Part shown: piece after piece, positions 24,514 through 33,819 of the stretch
Layout: every line of letters starts with the position of its first letter
Numbering within the stretch: position 1 is the first letter of the stretch
Assembly (NCBI RefSeq): GCF_014196925.1
Contig: NZ_JACIEN010000001.1
Coordinates: 434,001 to 498,000, forward strand
Direction of reading: 5' to 3'
Length of the DNA stretch: 64,000 nt
Origin: Chelatococcus caeni
GTDB lineage: Bacteria; Pseudomonadota; Alphaproteobacteria; Rhizobiales; Beijerinckiaceae
Translations under genes and position numbers: made by a program
Notes under the pieces: generated by a model
What the model was told of the DNA's origin: nothing
The model's input: the letters and a program-made list of their open reading frames with translations, nothing else
Database searches by the model: none

Positions 24514-25904
24514 TGGCCCCCGTGTCGGCAGGCTTCTTCGAACGCCGCTCCATCGCCGCGCGCCTGCTGATCTTCGGTGCGCTGTGGACGGTGCTCGTCC
24601 TGCTCCTCGGCGGCCTGGCGCTGTCGCAGGTCTATCGCCGCACCAGCGAACGCGCCTTCGACGAGCGGCTGCAGGTCTATCTCACCGACATCGTCGCCGA
24701 CCTCGCCGGACCCGAGCCGCTCGACGACAAGGCGCTCGGCACGCTCGGCGAGCCGCGCTTCGACCTGCCGCTCTCCGGCTGGTACTGGCAGGTGACGCGC
24801 GTCGATCCGGAGGGCAAGGGGGAGATGCGCGCCTCCAAGTCCCTTTTCGGCAGCAGGCTGCCGCCGCTCGCCGAACTCGGGGCCCCCGCGCGCGAGGGCG
24901 GTGCCCGCGAGGCCTATTACGACGGCGTGGACGGACGCCGGCTGCGGGCGGTCGAGCGCGTCATCGATCTCGGCGAGGGCGAGCGCTACCTCGTCGCGGT
25001 GGCGGCGCCGGCCGATGCCATCGAGGCCGATATCCGCAGCTTCGAATTCGTCGTGGCCGCGACCTTCCTCACCCTCGCGCTCGTGCTCGGGCTCACGACG
25101 CTGCTCCAGGTGCGCTACGGCCTGCGCCCGCTCGTGCGGCTGCGCCGCGCCGTCGGCGCCGTCCGCCTCGGCGAGGCCGAGCGCATCGCGGGCACCTTCC
25201 CGCACGACATCGCGCCGCTTGCGGGGGAGCTCAATCTCCTCATCGACAGCAACCGCGAGATCCTGGAGCGGGCGCGCACCCAGGTGGGCAACCTCGCCCA
25301 CGCCCTGAAGACGCCGCTCAGCGTCATCCTCAACGAGGCCGACGTCCGGGACGACGCGCTCGCCGCCAAGGTGCGCGAGCAGGCCCTCGTGATGCGCGAC
25401 CAGGTCAATTACTACCTCGAGCGTGCCCGTGCGGCGGCGCTCGCCGGCACGCTCGGCACGGTGACGGAAGTCGAGCCGGCGGTTGCCGGCCTCGTGCGGG
25501 CATTGGAGCGCATCTACGAACGGCGCGGCCTGTCTCTCGCGCTCGACGTCGAGCCGGGCCTGCGCTTCCGCGGCGAGCGGCAGGACCTCGAGGACATGGT
25601 CGGCAATCTTGCCGACAACGCCTGCAAATGGGCGGCCGGACGGGTCCGGATCGGTGCGAGCGCGGTACCGGACAGCGAGCCGCCGGTGATGCTGATCGTC
25701 GTCGACGACGACGGCCCGGGCCTCGGCGAGGCCGAGCGGCAGGCCGCCGTGCAGCGCGGCCGCCGGCTCGACGAGAGCAAGCCGGGGTCCGGCCTCGGCC
25801 TCGCCATCGTCAGCGAGCTGGCGGGGCTCTACGGCGGTGCGCTGGAGCTGGGCGTGGCGTCGGAGGGCGGCCTGCGGGCCAGCCTGCGGCTCCCGCGCGT
25901 TTGA
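24513..25904 (+). CDS. feuQ: sensor histidine kinase (FeuQ/PhoQ-like)
   Basis: A 463-residue membrane kinase. Membrane helices lie at about 18-40 and 178-198, flanking a periplasmic sensor domain of roughly 135 residues. A HAMP-like region follows, then the phospho-acceptor His263 in GNLAHALKTPLSV and the ATPase domain with DNACKWA (N box), DDDGPGLGE and GSGLGLAIV (G boxes). NLAHALKTPL is the PhoQ/FeuQ-type H box. It starts with GTG inside the stop of the regulator gene. It pairs with the upstream regulator, and the periplasmic FeuN-like protein is the likely modulator. Confidence 0.85.
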   Translation: MAPVSAGFFERRSIAARLLIFGALWTVLVLLLGGLALSQVYRRTSERAFDERLQVYLTDIVADLAGPEPLDDKALGTLGEPRFDLPLSGWYWQVTRVDPEGKGEMRASKSLFGSRLPPLAELGAPAREGGAREAYYDGVDGRRLRAVERVIDLGEGERYLVAVAAPADAIEADIRSFEFVVAATFLTLALVLGLTTLLQVRYGLRPLVRLRRAVGAVRLGEAERIAGTFPHDIAPLAGELNLLIDSNREILERARTQVGNLAHALKTPLSVILNEADVRDDALAAKVREQALVMRDQVNYYLERARAAALAGTLGTVTEVEPAVAGLVRALERIYERRGLSLALDVEPGLRFRGERQDLEDMVGNLADNACKWAAGRVRIGASAVPDSEPPVMLIVVDDDGPGLGEAERQAAVQRGRRLDESKPGSGLGLAIVSELAGLYGGALELGVASEGGLRASLRLPRV

Positions 25905-25985
25905 GGCCGATCAATGCCGCGCCAGCCGCGTGACCTTATGTCGCCGTATCGTGACATGAGCGGGCCCCGGGCCTTGCGCTAAACA

Positions 25986-27098
25986 ATGCCCATGTTGATC
26001 TGGCTGATCTTTGCCCTGATGACCGGCGCGGCCGTGCTTGCGGTGCTGTGGCCCCTGTCGCGCGCCGAGACGGCCGTCGCGGCCGAGACCGGCGATGCCG
26101 CCTTCTTCCGCCAGCAGATGGCGGACCTCGAGCGCGACCGCGAGGCGGGCCTCGTCTCGGAGCGCGAAGCCGAGGCGCTGCGCGCCGAGATCGGCCGGCG
26201 CCTGCTGCGGGCGGCGCGCGGCGAGGGCCGCAGAGGCCCGGAGGGCGAACCCGCCCTGCGCCGGCGCCGCGCCGCCTCGGCCATCGCCTTGTCGACGATC
26301 CCGCTTCTCGCGCTCGCCATCTATGGGGCCATGGGCTCGCCGCACCTGCCTCAGGCGCCACGCGCTGCGCGGATGGACGGCGGCCAGCTCGATGTCGGTG
26401 CGGCGGTTGCGAAGATCGAGGCGCATCTTGCACAGAACCCGGGCGACGGCCGCGGCTGGGAGGTGCTGGCGCCGGTCTATCTGCGGGCCGGGCGCTTCGG
26501 CGACGCCGCGCGCGCCTATCAGTCCGCCCTCGACATCCTGGGGGAAACCCCGGCGCGCCTCACCGACCTCGGCGAGGCCGTGACGGCCGAGGCCGGCGGT
26601 ATCGTCGACGCACGGGCGCGCGCAGCCTTCGAGCGGGCCCTAGCGCTCGATCCGGCCAATGCCAAGGCACGATACTATCTCGCCGTCGCCACGGGCCAGG
26701 ACGGCGACAACGCCAAGGCCATGGATATGTTGCAGAAGCTCCTGGCCGACGCGCCGGCCGACGCGTCCTGGCGCGGCGCCGTCGAGCAGCGGCTCGCGGC
26801 CCTGTCGATGAGCGAGGGCGCGAGCGCCATCACGTCGCTTCCGCAGGGCGAGCAGGCGCTCGCCATCCGCGGCATGGTGGAGGGGCTCGCCGCGCGCCTC
26901 GATGCCGACGGATCGGACGCCGCCGGCTGGGCGCGGCTCGTGCGCTCCTATGTCGTTCTCGGCGAGGAGGAGAAGGCCCGCGAGGCGCTTGCCAAGGCGC
27001 GCAGCCAGCTTGCGGCCGACCCTGCCTCGCTCGATATGTTAGCGGCGCTCGCGCGCCAGCTGTCACTTGAAACCGACGCGACCGGAGCACCGCAGTGA
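25986..27098 (+). CDS. ccmI: cytochrome c biogenesis protein CcmI (CycH)
   Basis: A 370-residue membrane protein that holds apocytochrome c during heme attachment. It has an N-terminal helix (residues 3-22), a second helix around 98-117, and periplasmic TPR-like repeats ([40 protein letters not shown]) at 140-240. ATG 25986 or ATG 25992 is the start. No ribosome-binding site stands out. It leads the ccmIEFH operon, the cycHJKL operon of rhizobia, and its stop overlaps the ccmE start. Confidence 0.92.
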   Translation: MPMLIWLIFALMTGAAVLAVLWPLSRAETAVAAETGDAAFFRQQMADLERDREAGLVSEREAEALRAEIGRRLLRAARGEGRRGPEGEPALRRRRAASAIALSTIPLLALAIYGAMGSPHLPQAPRAARMDGGQLDVGAAVAKIEAHLAQNPGDGRGWEVLAPVYLRAGRFGDAARAYQSALDILGETPARLTDLGEAVTAEAGGIVDARARAAFERALALDPANAKARYYLAVATGQDGDNAKAMDMLQKLLADAPADASWRGAVEQRLAALSMSEGASAITSLPQGEQALAIRGMVEGLAARLDADGSDAAGWARLVRSYVVLGEEEKAREALAKARSQLAADPASLDMLAALARQLSLETDATGAPQ

Positions 27099-27574
27099 CT
27101 CGCAAGCAACGACGGCTCACGCTTATCGCAGCGGCCCTCGCCGTGCTTGGGGTGGCGCTCGGGCTCGTGCTGTTCGCCATGCGCGACAACATCGTGTTCT
27201 TCTATTCGCCGACGGATCTCGAGGCCAAGGCGGTGACGCCGGGCACGCGCCTGCGTCTCGGCGGCCTCGTCGCCGAGGGCTCGGTCGAGAAGGGCGAGGG
27301 CCAGAACGTGACCTTCGCCGTCACCGACACGAACCGCAGCATCACCGTGCGCTACACGGGGCTGCTGCCGGATCTCTTCCGCGAGGGGCAGGGCGTCGTG
27401 ACGGAGGGCGTGCTCGAGAGCGCGGGCCTGTTCCGGGCCGACAGCGTGCTCGCCAAGCACGACGAGAACTACATGCCGCGCGAGGTCGCCGACAGCCTGA
27501 AGGCGCAGGGCCTGTGGCAGCACGGCGGCAAGACGGATGCGCAAGATGGCGGTGCGACCGCAGCGAGTGAGTGA
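27095..27574 (+). CDS. ccmE: cytochrome c maturation heme chaperone CcmE (CycJ)
   Basis: A 159-residue periplasmic heme chaperone anchored by an N-terminal helix (residues 8-28). The beta-barrel domain includes [16 protein letters not shown] and [20 protein letters not shown]. The covalent heme ligand is the His in [13 protein letters not shown]. It starts with GTG 27095 overlapping the ccmI stop. It accepts heme exported by CcmC and passes it to the CcmFH lyase. Confidence 0.95.
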   Translation: MTRKQRRLTLIAAALAVLGVALGLVLFAMRDNIVFFYSPTDLEAKAVTPGTRLRLGGLVAEGSVEKGEGQNVTFAVTDTNRSITVRYTGLLPDLFREGQGVVTEGVLESAGLFRADSVLAKHDENYMPREVADSLKAQGLWQHGGKTDAQDGGATAASE

Positions 27575-27580
27575 GGGCCA

Positions 27581-29554
27581 ATGTTCGTCGAAGCCGGGCA
27601 TTATGCGCTGACCCTCGCCCTCGGGCTCTCGCTCGTGCAGTTCCTCATGCCGTTGTGGGCGGCCACGGTGCGGGACGAGGCCCTCGCGGCCATCGCCGTG
27701 CCGGCGGCGCTCGGCGCCTTCGCCTGCGTGACGCTGGCCTTCGCCGCGCTCACCCATGCCTATGCGACGTCGGATTTCTCGCTCGTCAATGTCGTCGAGA
27801 ACTCGCACTCGCTGAAGCCGTTCATCTACAAGCTCACGGGCGTGTGGGGCAACCACGAGGGCTCCATGCTGCTCTGGGTGCTGATCCTCACCCTCTTCGG
27901 CGCCATGGTCGCCTTGTCGCGCCGGGCCGTGCCGTCACGCCTGCGCCACCTGACGCTCGCCGTGCAGGGGGCGGTGGCCTTCGCCTTCCTCGCCTTCGTC
28001 GAGTTCACCTCCAATCCCTTCCTGCGGCTGAACCCGGCTCCGTTCGAGGGGCAGGACCTCAACCCCATCCTGCAGGACCTTGGCCTCGCCATTCACCCGC
28101 CGCTGCTCTACATCGGCTATGTCGGCTTCTCCATCTCCTTCGCCTTCGCGCTCGCGGCGCTCATCGAGGGGCGGATCGACGCCGTCTGGGCGCGTGCCGT
28201 GCGGCCGTGGACGCTCACGGCCTGGGTGTTCCTCACGCTCGGCATCGCCATGGGCTCCTACTGGGCCTATTACGAGCTCGGCTGGGGCGGCTGGTGGTTC
28301 TGGGATCCGGTCGAGAACGCGTCGCTGATGCCGTGGCTCGCCGGCACGGCGCTCCTCCATTCCACGATCGTGATGGAAAAGCGCGATGCGCTGAAGGTCT
28401 GGACGATCCTCCTCGCCATCCTCACGTTCTCGCTGTCGCTGCTCGGCACCTTCCTCGTGCGCTCGGGCGTGCTGACCTCGGTGCATTCCTTCGCCACGGA
28501 CCCGACGCGCGGCGCCTTCATCCTCGCCATCCTCGTCGTCTTCATCGGCGGGGGTTTCGCCCTCTTCGCCTGGCGCGCGCCGCTCCTGCGCCAAGGGGGG
28601 CTGTTTGCGCCGATCTCGCGTGAAGGCGCGCTCGTCGCCAACAACCTCCTCCTCGTCACCGCCTGCGCCACCGTGTTCATCGGCACGCTGTATCCGCTGG
28701 CGCTCGAGGCGCTGACGGGCGCCAAGATCTCGGTCGGCGAGCCCTTCTTCAACGCGACCTTCCTGCCGATTGCGATGCCGCTCCTCGCGCTCATCCCGAT
28801 CGGCCAGACGATCGCCTGGAAGCGGGGGGACCTGCTCGGCACGGTGCAGCGGTTGTGGGCCGCCTATGCCGCCGGCCTTGCCGGGGCGCTCATCGTCTTC
28901 GCGCTCGTCCGCGGCGGACCGGTGCTCGCTCTCCTCGGCATCGGGCTCGGTGTCTATCTCCTGGCCGGCTCGGCGGTCGACATCTTCCACCGCGCCGGCG
29001 GCGGCCGGGTCGCGCCCGGCGTCATGCTGCGCCGTGCCGCCGGCCTGCCGCGCTCGGCCTGGGGCACCGCCATCGCCCATGCCGGCGTCGGCATCACCGT
29101 GCTCGGCATCGCCGCCCAGGCCTGGAGCACCGAGACGCTGGCCGTGGTCAATCGCGGCGATCTCGTCAACGCCGGCGCCTATACCCTGCGGCTCGACGCC
29201 ATCTTCCCGCGCACCGCCCACAACTACCGCGAGGACGTGGCGCGCTTCACGGTTCTCAGGGACGGGCGCATCATCGGCACGCTCGAGGGCTCGAAGCGCA
29301 TCTACGTGACGCGCGGCATGCCGACCACCGAGGCCGGCATCATGACGCTCGGGCCGAGCCAGCTCTATGTCAGCCTCGGCGAGCCGCAGCCTTCGGGCGG
29401 CATGGGCGTGCGCATCTACTGGAAGCCCTATGTCATCTTCGTCTGGCTCGGCTCCGTGATCATGGCCCTTGGCGGGCTTCTGTCCCTGACCGACCGGCGC
29501 CTGCGCGTCGCCGCGCCCGTTGCCGCGCGCGGCCGGCTCGTTCCGGCGGAGTAG
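27581..29554 (+). CDS. ccmF: cytochrome c heme lyase subunit CcmF (CycK)
   Basis: A 657-residue polytopic membrane protein with about 14-15 hydrophobic helices. The tryptophan-rich WWD motif is [20 protein letters not shown], which binds heme near the periplasmic face. Conserved His residues lie in NHEGSMLLW and in [11 protein letters not shown]. The late periplasmic loop ([15 protein letters not shown] onward) is normal. It is 6 bases downstream of ccmE and forms the heme-attachment complex with CcmI and CcmH. Confidence 0.96.
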   Translation: MFVEAGHYALTLALGLSLVQFLMPLWAATVRDEALAAIAVPAALGAFACVTLAFAALTHAYATSDFSLVNVVENSHSLKPFIYKLTGVWGNHEGSMLLWVLILTLFGAMVALSRRAVPSRLRHLTLAVQGAVAFAFLAFVEFTSNPFLRLNPAPFEGQDLNPILQDLGLAIHPPLLYIGYVGFSISFAFALAALIEGRIDAVWARAVRPWTLTAWVFLTLGIAMGSYWAYYELGWGGWWFWDPVENASLMPWLAGTALLHSTIVMEKRDALKVWTILLAILTFSLSLLGTFLVRSGVLTSVHSFATDPTRGAFILAILVVFIGGGFALFAWRAPLLRQGGLFAPISREGALVANNLLLVTACATVFIGTLYPLALEALTGAKISVGEPFFNATFLPIAMPLLALIPIGQTIAWKRGDLLGTVQRLWAAYAAGLAGALIVFALVRGGPVLALLGIGLGVYLLAGSAVDIFHRAGGGRVAPGVMLRRAAGLPRSAWGTAIAHAGVGITVLGIAAQAWSTETLAVVNRGDLVNAGAYTLRLDAIFPRTAHNYREDVARFTVLRDGRIIGTLEGSKRIYVTRGMPTTEAGIMTLGPSQLYVSLGEPQPSGGMGVRIYWKPYVIFVWLGSVIMALGGLLSLTDRRLRVAAPVAARGRLVPAE

Positions 29555-29558
29555 GGCG

Positions 29559-30032
29559 ATGCGGCGCCTCCTGCCTGCCTTCGTCGTCGCTCTCGCCCTG
29601 TCGCTGCCCGCGCTCGCGGTGCAGCCGGACGAGGTGCTGCGCGATCCGGCGCTCGAGACGCGGGCGCGGGCGATCTCCGCCGAGCTGCGCTGCCTCGTCT
29701 GCCAGAACCAGTCGATCGACGATTCCGATGCGCCGCTCGCGCGTGACCTGCGCATCCTCGTGCGCGAGCGCCTCACCGCCGGCGACAGCGATCGCGAGGT
29801 GCGCGACTTCGTCGTGGCGCGCTACGGCGACTTCGTGCTGCTGCGCCCGCCGGTCAACTGGCAGACCGCTTTGCTGTGGGGCGGGCCGTTCCTCGTGCTC
29901 CTCGCCGGCATCGTGGCGATCGCCATCGCGGCGCGCCGCCGGCGCGCGGAGGTCTCGGCGACCGCTCCGCTCAGCGACGAGGAAAAGGCCCGGCTCGCCG
30001 CTCTCCTCGAGGGGCGCGACAAGGACCTGTGA
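29559..30032 (+). CDS. ccmH: cytochrome c maturation protein CcmH (CycL)
   Basis: A 157-residue thiol oxidoreductase with a signal peptide ([18 protein letters not shown]), the redox motif [14 protein letters not shown] at about residues 44-57, and one C-terminal membrane helix (about 105-127). It reduces the CxxCH cysteines of apocytochromes for heme ligation. It starts 4 bases after ccmF and closes the operon. The CcmABC and CcmG functions are not in this window. Confidence 0.95.
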   Translation: MRRLLPAFVVALALSLPALAVQPDEVLRDPALETRARAISAELRCLVCQNQSIDDSDAPLARDLRILVRERLTAGDSDREVRDFVVARYGDFVLLRPPVNWQTALLWGGPFLVLLAGIVAIAIAARRRRAEVSATAPLSDEEKARLAALLEGRDKDL

Positions 30033-30189
30033 CCGCGGACGCGGAGCCCTGCGCTCATCCTCTCCCGAATGGCCCCGGCCCTCGCCATGCGCTGCCGGCA
30101 GATGCGCCGGCGGGCGCGATGGCGCATGCTGCCGCCCCTGACCGGCTGCGCGATTCACCTCGCGCGGCACCGCTGACGGGAGTGGAGCG

Positions 30190-31362
30190 ATGACGCGAGG
30201 CGCCGAGGCCGAGGAGGCCGTCTGCCGCTGGCTGGCGGAGCGGGAGGGCGAGATGCTCGCCCTCCTCGAAGAGGTGGTGAACATCGACAGCGGCAGCTAC
30301 GACAAGGCCGGCGTCGATGCGGTCGGCGAGCGCTTCGCCCGCTTCTTCGCGGATCATGGCATCCCGACGTCCTGGCGGCGCGGCGACACCTATGGCGACG
30401 CCCTGCGCGCCGAGCTCGCCAGCCCCGGCAGCAATCTCAAGCCCGTCCTGCTCATGGGGCACCGCGACACGGTCTTCCCGAAGGGCGAGGCGGGGCGCCG
30501 GCCGTTCAAGATCGTCGACGGCCGGGCCTATGGTCCGGGTGTCGCCGACATGAAGGGCGGGCTCGTCGTCAATGCCTTCGTCCTCGCCGCGCTTGCGGCG
30601 CAGGACGCTGCCCCCGGCCCGGTGGTGGCGCTGATGACGGGTGACGAGGAGATCGGCTCGCCCTTCTCGCGTTCCATCATCGAGGAGGAGGCGGCCGCCG
30701 CGCGCGCCGCCTTCAACGGCGAGCCGGGCCGCGCCTCCGGCAACATCGTCAGCGGCCGCAAGGGCGGCATCTTCCTGCTTCTCGAAGTCTTCGGGAAGGC
30801 GGCCCATTCGGGCGCCAATTTCGCCGACGGTGCGAGCGCCATCGGCGAGCTCGCCCACAAGATCGTTGCGCTGCATGCGCTGACGGAGCTCGAGGCCGGC
30901 ATCACCGTCAACGTGGGCACCGTGCGCGGCGGCCAATCGGTCAACACGACGGCGCCTTTTGCCGAGGCCGAGGTCGACCTGCGCTATGTGACGCCGCAGC
31001 AGCGCGCCGCGCTCGTTGCGGCGGTCGAGCGGATCGTGGCGACCTCCACCGTTCCCGGCACCCACGCGCGTTTCGCGACGCGCGGCGACTTCCTGCCGCT
31101 CGTCGCCTCGCCCGAGAGCGAGCGGATGATGGCGACCTACAAGGCGGCGGCGGCGGATTCGGGCCTTGCCGTCGACGGCGAGTTCACCGGCGGCTGCTCC
31201 GACGCCGGCTTCTCGGCCGCGGTCGGCACGCCGACGCTGTGCGGTCTCGGTCCCGTGGGCGGCAAGGCCCATTCCCCGGAAGAATACATGGAGGTCGCCT
31301 CGCTCGTGCCGCGTGCCCAGGCGCTGGCGCGTGCGGTGCTGCGCTGCGAGGCGGGGCGCTGA
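30190..31362 (+). CDS. M20 family zinc peptidase (glutamate carboxypeptidase-like)
   Basis: A 390-residue cytoplasmic metallopeptidase related to carboxypeptidase G2. Zinc ligands and active-site residues are visible in LLMGHRDTVFP (His, with Asp two residues on), GPGVADMKGGL (bridging Asp), TGDEEIGS (catalytic Glu pair) and GGKAHSPEEYM (late His). A lid domain follows GGIFLLLEVFGKAAHSGANF. There is no signal peptide. It follows ccmH after 157 bases, and the ATG has GGAG upstream. The exact substrate is unknown. It lies between ccmH and degP, which are adjacent in several rhizobia. Confidence 0.88.
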   Translation: MTRGAEAEEAVCRWLAEREGEMLALLEEVVNIDSGSYDKAGVDAVGERFARFFADHGIPTSWRRGDTYGDALRAELASPGSNLKPVLLMGHRDTVFPKGEAGRRPFKIVDGRAYGPGVADMKGGLVVNAFVLAALAAQDAAPGPVVALMTGDEEIGSPFSRSIIEEEAAAARAAFNGEPGRASGNIVSGRKGGIFLLLEVFGKAAHSGANFADGASAIGELAHKIVALHALTELEAGITVNVGTVRGGQSVNTTAPFAEAEVDLRYVTPQQRAALVAAVERIVATSTVPGTHARFATRGDFLPLVASPESERMMATYKAAAADSGLAVDGEFTGGCSDAGFSAAVGTPTLCGLGPVGGKAHSPEEYMEVASLVPRAQALARAVLRCEAGR

Positions 31363-31480
31363 GGATCTCCCGCCTCCATTACGAAGTTTTCATGCGCTCG
31401 TGAGGCTGTCGTAAGGCGCGGCGAGCCATCGTCGGCGGCGATAACGGGTTCGGCCCGAGAGTTCGCCAACGGAGATGGCC

Positions 31481-33010
31481 ATGCACGAGAAAGACCACAG
31501 CGAAGCCTTGAAGGCCCGCATCAAGTCGCCGAAGCGCGCCAGCCGGCGCGTGTCGATGCTGCTGGGCGCCGTCGCGCTCGGCGCCTTGTCGACCGGCGCG
31601 CTGCTGCAGAGCACCTTCGACGTCGGCCCGGCGCCGGCCTATGCGCAGAACCTGTCGGCCCAGGTGCCGACCGCCAATCCTGCCGGCTTCGCCGACGTCG
31701 TCGACCATGTGAAGCCGGCCGTCGTGTCGGTGCGCGTCAAGGTCGCGGTCGAGGGCGCGAGCGCCGAAGGGCTCGACCTGCGGCAGTTCGGCCTGCCCGA
31801 GGGCAGCCCCTTCGAGCGCTTCTTCCGCCGCTTCGGCGAGGAGGGCCAGCGCGGCCAGCGTCCGGCCCCGCGCCGCTTCGGCGAGGCTCAGGGGTCCGGC
31901 TTCTTCATCTCGGCCGACGGCTATGTCGTCACCAACAACCACGTGGTCGAGAAGGCCCGCGAGGTCGAGATCCAGACCGACGACGGCAAGACCTTTTCCG
32001 CCAAGGTCATCGGCACCGATCCGAAGACCGATCTTGCCCTGCTCAAGGTCGACGAGGGCGGCAAGTTCCCCTACGTCAGCTTCGCCAGCGGTACGCCGCG
32101 CGTGGGGGACTGGGTGCTCGCCGTCGGCAATCCCTTCGGCCTCGGCGGCACCGTGACGGCGGGCATCGTCTCGGCCCGTGGGCGCGATATCGGCGCCGGC
32201 CCCTATGACGACTTCCTGCAGGTCGACGCGGCCGTGAACCGCGGCAATTCCGGCGGGCCGACCTTCAACACCTCCGGCGAGGTCGTCGGCGTCAACACGG
32301 CCATCGCTTCGCCGTCGGGCGGCAACGTCGGCATCGCCTTCGCCATCCCGGCCGAGACGGTGCAGAAGGTCGTCGCCGAGATCAAGGACCACGGCACGGT
32401 GCGCCGCGGCTACCTCGGCGTGCAGATCCAGCCGATCAACGAGGGCATCGCCGAAGGGCTCGGCCTCGAGGAGGCCAAGGGCGCCATCGTCGCCCGAGTC
32501 GAGGACGGCAGCCCCGCCGCAAAGGCCGGCATCAAGTCGGGCGACGCCATCCTCGCCGTCGACGGGCAGGAGGTGAAGAACGCCCGCGAGCTCTCCCGCG
32601 ACATCGCCGGCTTCGCGCCGGGGCGGACCGTCGACGTCACCGTCTGGCGCGGCGGCAAGAAGAGCGACATCTCCGTCACGCTGGCGACGATGCCCGGCGA
32701 GAAGACCGCGAGCGCCGAGAGCGGCGAGGAGCAGGCCGGCAAGCTCGGCCTTTCGCTGGCACCTTCGGGCTCGGTCGACGGCGTCGACAAGGACGGCGTC
32801 GTCGTCGTCGGGGTCGAGCCGGGCAGCCCGGCCGAGGAGCGCGGCCTGCGCTCCGGCGACGTCATCGTCACCGTCGGCGGCAAGAAGGTCGAGACGCCGC
32901 AGGACGTGCGCCAGGCGGTCACGGAGCTGCGCAAGGAAGGCCGCAAGGCCGTGCTGATGCAGGTGGAGACCGCGAGCGGCGCCCGCTTCGTCGCGCTGCC
33001 TCTCGCCTGA
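31481..33010 (+). CDS. degP: DegP/HtrA-type periplasmic serine endoprotease
   Basis: A 509-residue Do-family protease and chaperone for misfolded envelope proteins. It has a signal-anchor segment near residues 25-50, then a trypsin-like domain with catalytic His (VVTNNHVVEKA), Asp (DPKTDLALLKV) and Ser (RGNSGGPTFN), and two PDZ domains (beginning near YLGVQIQPINEG and near LGLSLAPSGS). ATG 31481 is chosen over ATG 31475 because GGAG (31471-31474) sits 6 bases before it and would touch the earlier one. A two-component pair follows downstream, as in other Hyphomicrobiales. Confidence 0.95.
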   Translation: MHEKDHSEALKARIKSPKRASRRVSMLLGAVALGALSTGALLQSTFDVGPAPAYAQNLSAQVPTANPAGFADVVDHVKPAVVSVRVKVAVEGASAEGLDLRQFGLPEGSPFERFFRRFGEEGQRGQRPAPRRFGEAQGSGFFISADGYVVTNNHVVEKAREVEIQTDDGKTFSAKVIGTDPKTDLALLKVDEGGKFPYVSFASGTPRVGDWVLAVGNPFGLGGTVTAGIVSARGRDIGAGPYDDFLQVDAAVNRGNSGGPTFNTSGEVVGVNTAIASPSGGNVGIAFAIPAETVQKVVAEIKDHGTVRRGYLGVQIQPINEGIAEGLGLEEAKGAIVARVEDGSPAAKAGIKSGDAILAVDGQEVKNARELSRDIAGFAPGRTVDVTVWRGGKKSDISVTLATMPGEKTASAESGEEQAGKLGLSLAPSGSVDGVDKDGVVVVGVEPGSPAEERGLRSGDVIVTVGGKKVETPQDVRQAVTELRKEGRKAVLMQVETASGARFVALPLA

Positions 33011-33070
33011 GTTCGGGGAGGGGCGGCGGGCCGCCTGTCGCCACGGGCTCGTCGCTCCTCCTCGCATGGC

Positions 33071-33103
33071 GGCAGGTCGGACACCCCCCGCGTCCGGCCT
33101 GCC
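33071..33103 (+). terminator. strong hairpin between degP and the response regulator gene
   Basis: GGCAGGTCGGAC and GTCCGGCCTGCC can pair almost fully (one mismatch position) around a C-rich loop, followed by GTTTGCG. It lies 60 bases after degP and 24 bases before the next ATG. It may be an intrinsic terminator or an attenuator that lowers expression of the regulator and kinase relative to degP. The T tract is short. Confidence 0.45.
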
Positions 33104-33126
33104 GTTTGCGTTGCGGAGTTGCTACC

Positions 33127-33819
33127 ATGAGCGCCATGAAGATTCTCGTCATCGAAGATGATCAGGAGGCCGGCGCCTACATGGTCAAGGCCTTTCGGGA
33201 GGCCGGCCACGTGGCGGACCATGCGGCCGACGGCCTCGATGGTTATGCCATGGCGCGCGAAGGCGGCTATGACGTCCTCGTCGTCGACCGCATGTTGCCG
33301 AAGCTCGACGGGCTGTCGCTCATCCGCTCCCTGCGCGAGCAGAAGGTGGATACGCCCGTGCTCATCCTCTCCGCCCTCGGGCAGGTGGACGACCGGGTCA
33401 AGGGCCTGCGCGCCGGCGGCGACGACTACCTGCCGAAGCCCTACGCCTTCTCCGAGCTGCTGGCGCGCGCCGAAGTGCTCGCCCGCCGCAGCAAGGGGGC
33501 GAACGGCGAGCCGACCAGCTACCAGATCGGCGACCTCGAGCTCGACCGCCTGTCGCATCGGGTGACCCGCGCCGGGCAGGAGATCGTGCTGCAGCCGCGC
33601 GAGTTCCGCCTGCTCGAATATCTCATGAAGCACGCCGGGCAGGTGGTGACGCGCACCATGCTGCTCGAGAACGTGTGGGACTACCACTTCGACCCGCAGA
33701 CGAACGTCATCGACGTGCACGTCTCGCGCCTGCGCGCGAAGATCGACAAGGGACAGGACGTGCCGCTGATCCAGACGGTGCGCGGAGCGGGATACATGAT
33801 CCGTGACGGGGCTCGGTAA
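33127..33819 (+). CDS. OmpR-family response regulator
   Basis: A 230-residue regulator with receiver domain (acidic pair at 11-12, phospho-acceptor D54 in VLVVDRMLPKLDG, Lys in YLPKPYAFSE) and a winged-helix domain ending RLRAKIDKGQDVPLIQTVRG. ATG 33127 has GGAG 8 bases upstream, favouring it over ATG 33136. It overlaps the kinase gene by 17 bases. Position after degP suggests an envelope-stress or metal-type system, resembling the CzcR/CpxR group, but the signal is unknown. Confidence 0.9.
   Translation: MSAMKILVIEDDQEAGAYMVKAFREAGHVADHAADGLDGYAMAREGGYDVLVVDRMLPKLDGLSLIRSLREQKVDTPVLILSALGQVDDRVKGLRAGGDDYLPKPYAFSELLARAEVLARRSKGANGEPTSYQIGDLELDRLSHRVTRAGQEIVLQPREFRLLEYLMKHAGQVVTRTMLLENVWDYHFDPQTNVIDVHVSRLRAKIDKGQDVPLIQTVRGAGYMIRDGAR

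Noticed and set aside
25915-25985. Palindrome-like words before ccmI (TTATGTC ... GACATGA) as an operator
   Set aside because: The arms are short and imperfect, and no regulator or promoter elements could be tied to them.
29876-30193. A plus-strand ORF spanning the ccmH end and the gap before the M20 gene
   Set aside because: It overlaps ccmH in another frame, is very Arg/Pro/Ala-rich and has no recognisable start signal. The 157-base gap shows no convincing gene.
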